From positions 496,001-560,000 of the forward strand of contig NZ_JACJSE010000001.1 of NCBI RefSeq assembly GCF_014698045.1: 64,000 nt of DNA. Direction: 5' to 3'. The position numbers were made by a program, and so were the translations under genes. The notes under the pieces are model-generated. The model was given only the letters and a program-made list of their open reading frames with translations. It was not told the origin of the DNA and searched no databases. Origin of the DNA: Aulosira sp. FACHB-615. Its GTDB lineage: Bacteria > Cyanobacteriota > Cyanobacteriia > Cyanobacteriales > Nostocaceae. Positions within the stretch are counted from its first letter, which is position 1. Every line of letters starts with the position of its first letter. Shown here piece after piece: positions 60,152-64,000 of the stretch.

Positions 60152-61588
60152 TTATTCTGCCCACTGTCTCGCCCAATCAAGGGTTTTATGTACTTCCTCG
60201 ATGGTTGAGGCTTCGCAGTAGAGGCGCAAAACTGGTTCAGTTCCGCTAAAGCGAATCATTAACCAACTGTGGTCAGCGAGGCGAAATTTGTAACCGTCGA
60301 TTGTTTGACAATCAATGACTGCTTTTCCAGCAATTTCTGTTAAGGGTTGGGTTTGGAGTTGTTGCAAAAGACGCGATCGCACTTCCATACTAGCTAAGGG
60401 TAAATCGATGCGATCGTAAGCCGAATTAAACCCTGTTTGTTGTTGCAAGTCAGAATAATATTCACTCAAATCGCGCCCAGATTCGACAATTGCTTCTAGG
60501 ACATACAATGCTGAAAGTAGCGCGTCTCGTTCGGGAATGTGGCTACCATAACCAATCCCACCAGATTCTTCCCCACCTAAGAGTACTTGTGAAACTAACA
60601 TTCTGTCGGCGATGTATTTGTAACCGACTGGTGTTTCAAACAATGACAGATTGTGCAGTGCTGCGACACGGGGAATCAAGTCAGAACCACTGACAGTTTT
60701 GATAATTTCCCCGGTGAAACCACGTCGCCGCGTTAAGTGGTCAATTAATATCGGGATTAAAATTTGCGAACTTAAGAAATTAGCTTCTTGGTCTACCGCC
60801 GCAATGCGATCGCAATCTCCATCAAATACTAAACCAACTGTTAAACCAGATTGATTTGTTTCGTGGTGAGTTTTGATGACTTCAAATAACTGAGAAAGAT
60901 ATTTCGGTAATGGTTCCGGCGCACCACCACCAAATAACGGGTCACGGTTGCTATTGAGTTCTTTGACCTGATCACCCAATAATCTTGCCAGTCCGCCAGC
61001 TGCTGCACCGTGCATCACATCTGCGAATACCGTTAGTTTACCAGAGGCGATCGCTTCTCGAATTTTGGCAATCTCAACTTTACCTTCTAGCCCTGTGGTG
61101 TAACTAGGCCAGGGGTCAAACTTCCCTAATTTTCCCGGAGTAGTCGCCTTGGGGACTCCCTGAGTTAACAATGCTTCTATATCTTTTGTAACTTCTGGTG
61201 AGACCGAACCACCAAAATATCCTTTGACTTTTAACCCTAAATATGCACCAGGATTATGACTAGCTGTAATCACTAACGCTCCCAAAGCATTGAGTTCTTT
61301 AGCAGCCCAGCTAAAAGCCGGTGTTGGGGCAAATGATTCACTCAGCAAAACATCAAATCCGACGGCGGTAACAGCATCAGCAACAGCACGGGCGAAGTCT
61401 TCCGCCATAAAACGGCGATCGTAACCGACGATAATAGTTCGGCTACCGACTGTCGAGTAATAAGTATCATATAAGACTTTCGCGGCTACTGGCGCTACCA
61501 AGGCAAGGCGTTCAAAGGTGAACTCTTCACCAATCACACCCCGCCAGCCATCTGTACCAAATTTGATTGCGTTAGCTACAACTGGCAT
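60152..61588 (-). CDS. Phosphoglucomutase/phosphomannomutase family protein
   Basis: 478 residues. The four active-site loops are present: IKFGTDGWRGVIG at the N-terminus, phosphoserine loop LVITASHNPGAYLGLK, metal loop VFDGDCDRIAAVD and sugar loop GGEESGGIGYGSHIPERD, with the phosphate-binding RFSGTEPVLRLYCE at the end. The length and start place it with the shorter cyanobacterial mutases and not the ~545-residue alpha-PGM. It interconverts hexose 1- and 6-phosphates; Glc versus Man is not settled. Confidence 0.93.
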   Translation of the reverse strand: MPVVANAIKFGTDGWRGVIGEEFTFERLALVAPVAAKVLYDTYYSTVGSRTIIVGYDRRFMAEDFARAVADAVTAVGFDVLLSESFAPTPAFSWAAKELNALGALVITASHNPGAYLGLKVKGYFGGSVSPEVTKDIEALLTQGVPKATTPGKLGKFDPWPSYTTGLEGKVEIAKIREAIASGKLTVFADVMHGAAAGGLARLLGDQVKELNSNRDPLFGGGAPEPLPKYLSQLFEVIKTHHETNQSGLTVGLVFDGDCDRIAAVDQEANFLSSQILIPILIDHLTRRRGFTGEIIKTVSGSDLIPRVAALHNLSLFETPVGYKYIADRMLVSQVLLGGEESGGIGYGSHIPERDALLSALYVLEAIVESGRDLSEYYSDLQQQTGFNSAYDRIDLPLASMEVRSRLLQQLQTQPLTEIAGKAVIDCQTIDGYKFRLADHSWLMIRFSGTEPVLRLYCEASTIEEVHKTLDWARQWAE

Positions 61589-61767
61589 TGGGATATCCTA
61601 ACTGTCCATCTGAGGATTTTAGCACTTGTTCAGTAAATCGGGTAAAAAAAGTAGCTTTCTAAAGCTGTGTAGGTAATTTGGGGTTTCGGTTCTTAAAGCA
61701 AATAACAATTAACGCTGTAACCTGTCGCCTACTAGATGAGTTACGATCGCTATTTTAATCATCTGGT

Positions 61768-62871
61768 ATGAAAAGAATAGAAGTCGAACAAAGAACCATT
61801 TTGATTGGTTTAGCTGGTAGTCACGGTTATGGGTTAAATCGTCCTGACTCAGATTTGGATTTTCGGGGCGTGTTTATTGCGCCTAAAAGATATTATTTGG
61901 GATTTGACAGTATCGAACAAAAAGATACTGGTTGGGATGAACCAGGGATATTTCCGTTTATTGATGGCAATAAAGATACAGTTATTTATGAATTAAGAAA
62001 AATCCTGCAATTATTAGCAGGGGCAAATCCCAATGTTTTGGAATTGCTGTGGTTACATAAATATCCGGTGTTAACTGAAGTTGGTCAATATTTAATTAAA
62101 CATAGAAATTTATTTTTAACGAAGAAAGTTAGGCATACTTATACAGGTTATGCTTTTGCTCAAATCAAAAAGATGGAAACCCATCGCAAATGGTTATTAA
62201 ATCCACCCCAAAAGCAACCGTTACCTGCTGATTATGGGATAGAAAATGAAGAGCCACTCAGTAAAGATGAGCTAAATGCTTTTTTGGAGTATCTTTACTT
62301 ATTAATTAGAGGGCGAATTGAATTTTTAGAAGAAGCCGAGCAATTATATAAATTATTAACAGCAGATATTGATTTTAAAGGTGTACTCAAACAATATGCT
62401 TTACCTAATGAAGCTTTAGAATATACCGAACATTTAACTTATGGTCGAAAAGACTTTATTAGACTGCTGCAAAAAAGCCAAAGCTATCAAATTGCTGTGC
62501 GAGAATGGAAAGCATATTTATCTTGGCAAAAAAATCGCAATCCAGCGAGAGCCGAAATGGAAAGACAGTCTGGATTTGACTTGAAACATGGAATGCACTG
62601 CATTAGATTACTTCGCAGTGGCTTAGAAATATTGCAGCGAGGAGAAGTAATTGTTGATAGAAGAATGGCTGGAGATGTTGATGATTTAAAAGCAATTCTC
62701 AAGGGTGAATACAGTTATGAACAGGTGATGCAAATGGCAGAAGATTTAGTAGCACAAATGGAAGATGTGTATGAAAAATCAACTTTACCTGCGAAACCTG
62801 ATTTGGAACAAATTAATGAACTATGTATAGAATTGGTGGAAATGCAAGGATGGAATCATACCAATTCTTAA
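61768..62871 (+). CDS. RlaP-type nucleotidyltransferase (DNA polymerase beta superfamily)
   Basis: 367 residues. The nucleotidyltransferase core is at the N-terminus: LIGLAGSHGYGLNRPDSDLD (GS loop and DxD metal pair), then FRGVFIAPKRYYLGF. Further family traits are VIYELRKILQLLAGANPNVL and a C-terminal helical part with DLKHGMHCIRLLRSGLEIL. This matches the PF10127 'RlaP' family, several of whose members sit in RNA-repair gene clusters. No RtcB, Hen1 or Pnkp gene is visible in this window, so it is an orphan here. Confidence 0.8.
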   Translation: MKRIEVEQRTILIGLAGSHGYGLNRPDSDLDFRGVFIAPKRYYLGFDSIEQKDTGWDEPGIFPFIDGNKDTVIYELRKILQLLAGANPNVLELLWLHKYPVLTEVGQYLIKHRNLFLTKKVRHTYTGYAFAQIKKMETHRKWLLNPPQKQPLPADYGIENEEPLSKDELNAFLEYLYLLIRGRIEFLEEAEQLYKLLTADIDFKGVLKQYALPNEALEYTEHLTYGRKDFIRLLQKSQSYQIAVREWKAYLSWQKNRNPARAEMERQSGFDLKHGMHCIRLLRSGLEILQRGEVIVDRRMAGDVDDLKAILKGEYSYEQVMQMAEDLVAQMEDVYEKSTLPAKPDLEQINELCIELVEMQGWNHTNS

Positions 62872-62924
62872 TTCGTAATGACAGTAGATTCGATGTTTAT
62901 AAGGTACAGCGACTGATTGAAAAA

Positions 62925-62955
62925 AGTAATGAGTAATGAGTAATGAGTAATGAGT
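62925..62955. repeat. AGTAATG tandem heptamer
   Basis: Four exact AGTAATG units, then AGTGAG, between the RlaP-type gene and the next tandem array. A typical heptamer STRR of this group of organisms. Confidence 0.8.
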
Positions 62956-63013
62956 GAGAAATTTACTTAATACTCATTTGACTTATTGGTGCAGAAATTA
63001 CCCCTTCCATCCC

Positions 63014-63160
63014 TCCCACACTTCCCACACTTCCCACACTCCCCACACCCCCCACACTCCCCACACTCCCCACACTTCCCACACCCCCCACACTTCCCAC
63101 ACTCCCCACACTCCCCACACTCCCCACACCCCCCACACTTCCCACACTTCCCACACTCCC
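63014..63160. repeat. Nine-base tandem repeat (CCCACACTT/C), about 16 units
   Basis: About 147 bases of CCCACACTT, CCCACACTC and CCCACACCC units in mixed order. Because nine is a multiple of three, long open frames appear on both strands, but these are not genes. The array ends at the first base of the amidase stop codon. Confidence 0.9.
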
Positions 63161-64000
63161 TACCCATGCGTGAGAAATTCGGGTAAGGCGGCGGCGACTT
63201 GCAAGATTAATGCTTCATTGTAGGGGGCGGCGATCATCTGCACACCTAAAGGTAAAGCATTGGGATGGTGAATTGGCACTGATAAAACAGGTAAGCCAAT
63301 AAAAGATAAGGGTTGGGTAAATAATCCTAAATGTGGGCGCACTAAAATTTCCTCACCATTTAAAATCATGGTTTGCTGACCGATAAATGGTGCGGAAATT
63401 GGTGTGGTGGGGGCGAGAATAATATCGACATTTTGAAAGACGGCGCGGACTTGATCTCTATACCAACGGCGAAATCGTTGGGCTTGTATGTACCAATTAC
63501 TAGGAATTAAAGCCCCAGCCAAAAAGCGATCGCGGGTTGCAGGGTCAAAATCTTGGGGGCGCGATCGCAATTGATCTAAATGCAGATTTGCGCCTTCACT
63601 GGCGGTAATCACAAAAGCTGCTGCACGGGCGCGTTTAGCTTCGGGTATGGTGACAGATTGAGTTACTCCCAACGCCTCTGCAACTTTGTGAACTGCGGCT
63701 AATGCTTCTGGGGTGGCACCTTGAATAAAATAATCATCGGCTATGGCAATTCGCAGATGAGAAATATCTTGATGGAGTTGGGGTAAACATAACTCTGGCG
63801 GACGTTGACTAGAAATCGGATCACGTTCATCTTTTCCTTGCAACACATCAAAAATCGCCGCCGTATCCCTTACCGAACGGGCAAAACTGCCAATATGGTC
63901 AAAACTACTCGAAAATAAAGCTACACCAGCCCGTGATAACCGTCCGTAAGTTGGCTTAAAACCAAACACCCCACATAAAGCCGCAGGTACACGAATAGAA
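63160..64000 (-). CDS. Amidase-signature family protein, 5' part outside the window
   Basis: About 280 C-terminal residues are visible; the frame runs off the right edge. The beginning SIRVPAALCGVFGFKPTYGR holds the catalytic Ser region of amidase-signature enzymes; next come GSFARSVRDTAAIFDVLQG and DERDPISS. The C-terminal block IGLPVLSVPIHHPNALPLGV is typical. It differs from the amidase at 45680 and recalls AtzE-like hydrolases, a weak assignment. A nine-base tandem array touches its stop codon. Confidence 0.85.
   Translation of the reverse strand, partial: SIRVPAALCGVFGFKPTYGRLSRAGVALFSSSFDHIGSFARSVRDTAAIFDVLQGKDERDPISSQRPPELCLPQLHQDISHLRIAIADDYFIQGATPEALAAVHKVAEALGVTQSVTIPEAKRARAAAFVITASEGANLHLDQLRSRPQDFDPATRDRFLAGALIPSNWYIQAQRFRRWYRDQVRAVFQNVDIILAPTTPISAPFIGQQTMILNGEEILVRPHLGLFTQPLSFIGLPVLSVPIHHPNALPLGVQMIAAPYNEALILQVAAALPEFLTHG

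Noticed and set aside
62954..63223. Long open frames across the nine-base tandem array on both strands
   Set aside because: They arise because the repeat unit is a multiple of three; the products are pure PHTSHT- or GSVGSV-type repeats.
1..64000. CRISPR arrays, tRNA or rRNA genes, and prophage modules
   Set aside because: No array of regularly spaced 28-37-base repeats, no tRNA cloverleaf with GGTTCGA-type arm and no phage structural genes were seen on reading both strands by eye. This was not tested computationally.

Overview
The window looks like a chromosomal segment of a filamentous, probably heterocyst-forming cyanobacterium (Nostocales, Nostoc/Anabaena/Calothrix-like). The octamer GCGATCGC (HIP1) recurs throughout. 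Heptamer arrays of the STRR type and several short palindromic repeats sit in most intergenic spaces. The genes include cyanobacterial markers: an HU protein nearly matching my recollection of Anabaena HanA, a CRR6-type NdhI maturation factor, a plastoquinone-pathway UbiA prenyltransferase, an SLH/OprB iron-uptake-type porin and a Mo-nitrogenase C-terminal-domain protein. No rRNA, tRNA, CRISPR array or intact transposon was found. The species cannot be named from the sequence alone.

Layout. 0-3.9 kb: end of a GTPase/DUF697 gene, a PEP-CTERM surface protein and a membrane-anchored Ser/Thr kinase with C-terminal helical repeats. 4-9.7 kb: a probable aminoacyl-phospholipid locus, made of an MprF-type synthetase half, two tandem exported esterases, a cytosolic alpha/beta hydrolase and, divergently, a separate MprF-type flippase half. 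10-17.5 kb: an SDR oxidoreductase, a decayed transposase fragment, a GT4 glycosyltransferase, small exported or cytosolic DUF proteins, a class V aminotransferase and a free-standing cyanophycin-synthetase-like ATP-grasp protein. 17.7-27.9 kb: exopolyphosphatase, UbiA prenyltransferase, a diguanylate cyclase, a metallochaperone and AlaS.

28-35 kb: a VapBC-like toxin-antitoxin pair with a nearby orphan antitoxin-like gene, an RsmB-type methyltransferase, a DUF2157/GDYXXLXY membrane pair, and an Old Yellow Enzyme gene followed by an Rpn-family nuclease. 35-45 kb: YjbQ, Nif3-like and MiaB, then a nuclease island (Mrr-like endonuclease, small antitoxin-like ORF, two-gene HNH cassette), a disulfide-less FAD oxidoreductase, a CobD/HisC-like decarboxylase and HU. 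Two inverted copies of a ~135-bp MITE bracket the miaB-to-oxidoreductase part. 45-64 kb: an amidase, a repeat-bearing membrane protein, a lipase-like hydrolase, the porin, pirin, an exonuclease, a GGDEF/EAL protein with a degenerate GGDEF, a GT-C-like membrane protein, an operon of phosphohexomutase, RdgB and CRR6, an orphan RlaP-type nucleotidyltransferase and a second amidase cut by the window end.

The strongest leads are the split MprF plus esterase locus, small repeats nested inside larger repeats at different positions, the MITE-bracketed nuclease island, an STRR array fixed in frame inside the cobD-like gene, a helical repeat shared by two unlinked membrane proteins, and two proteins that have lost the defining catalytic residues of their families.
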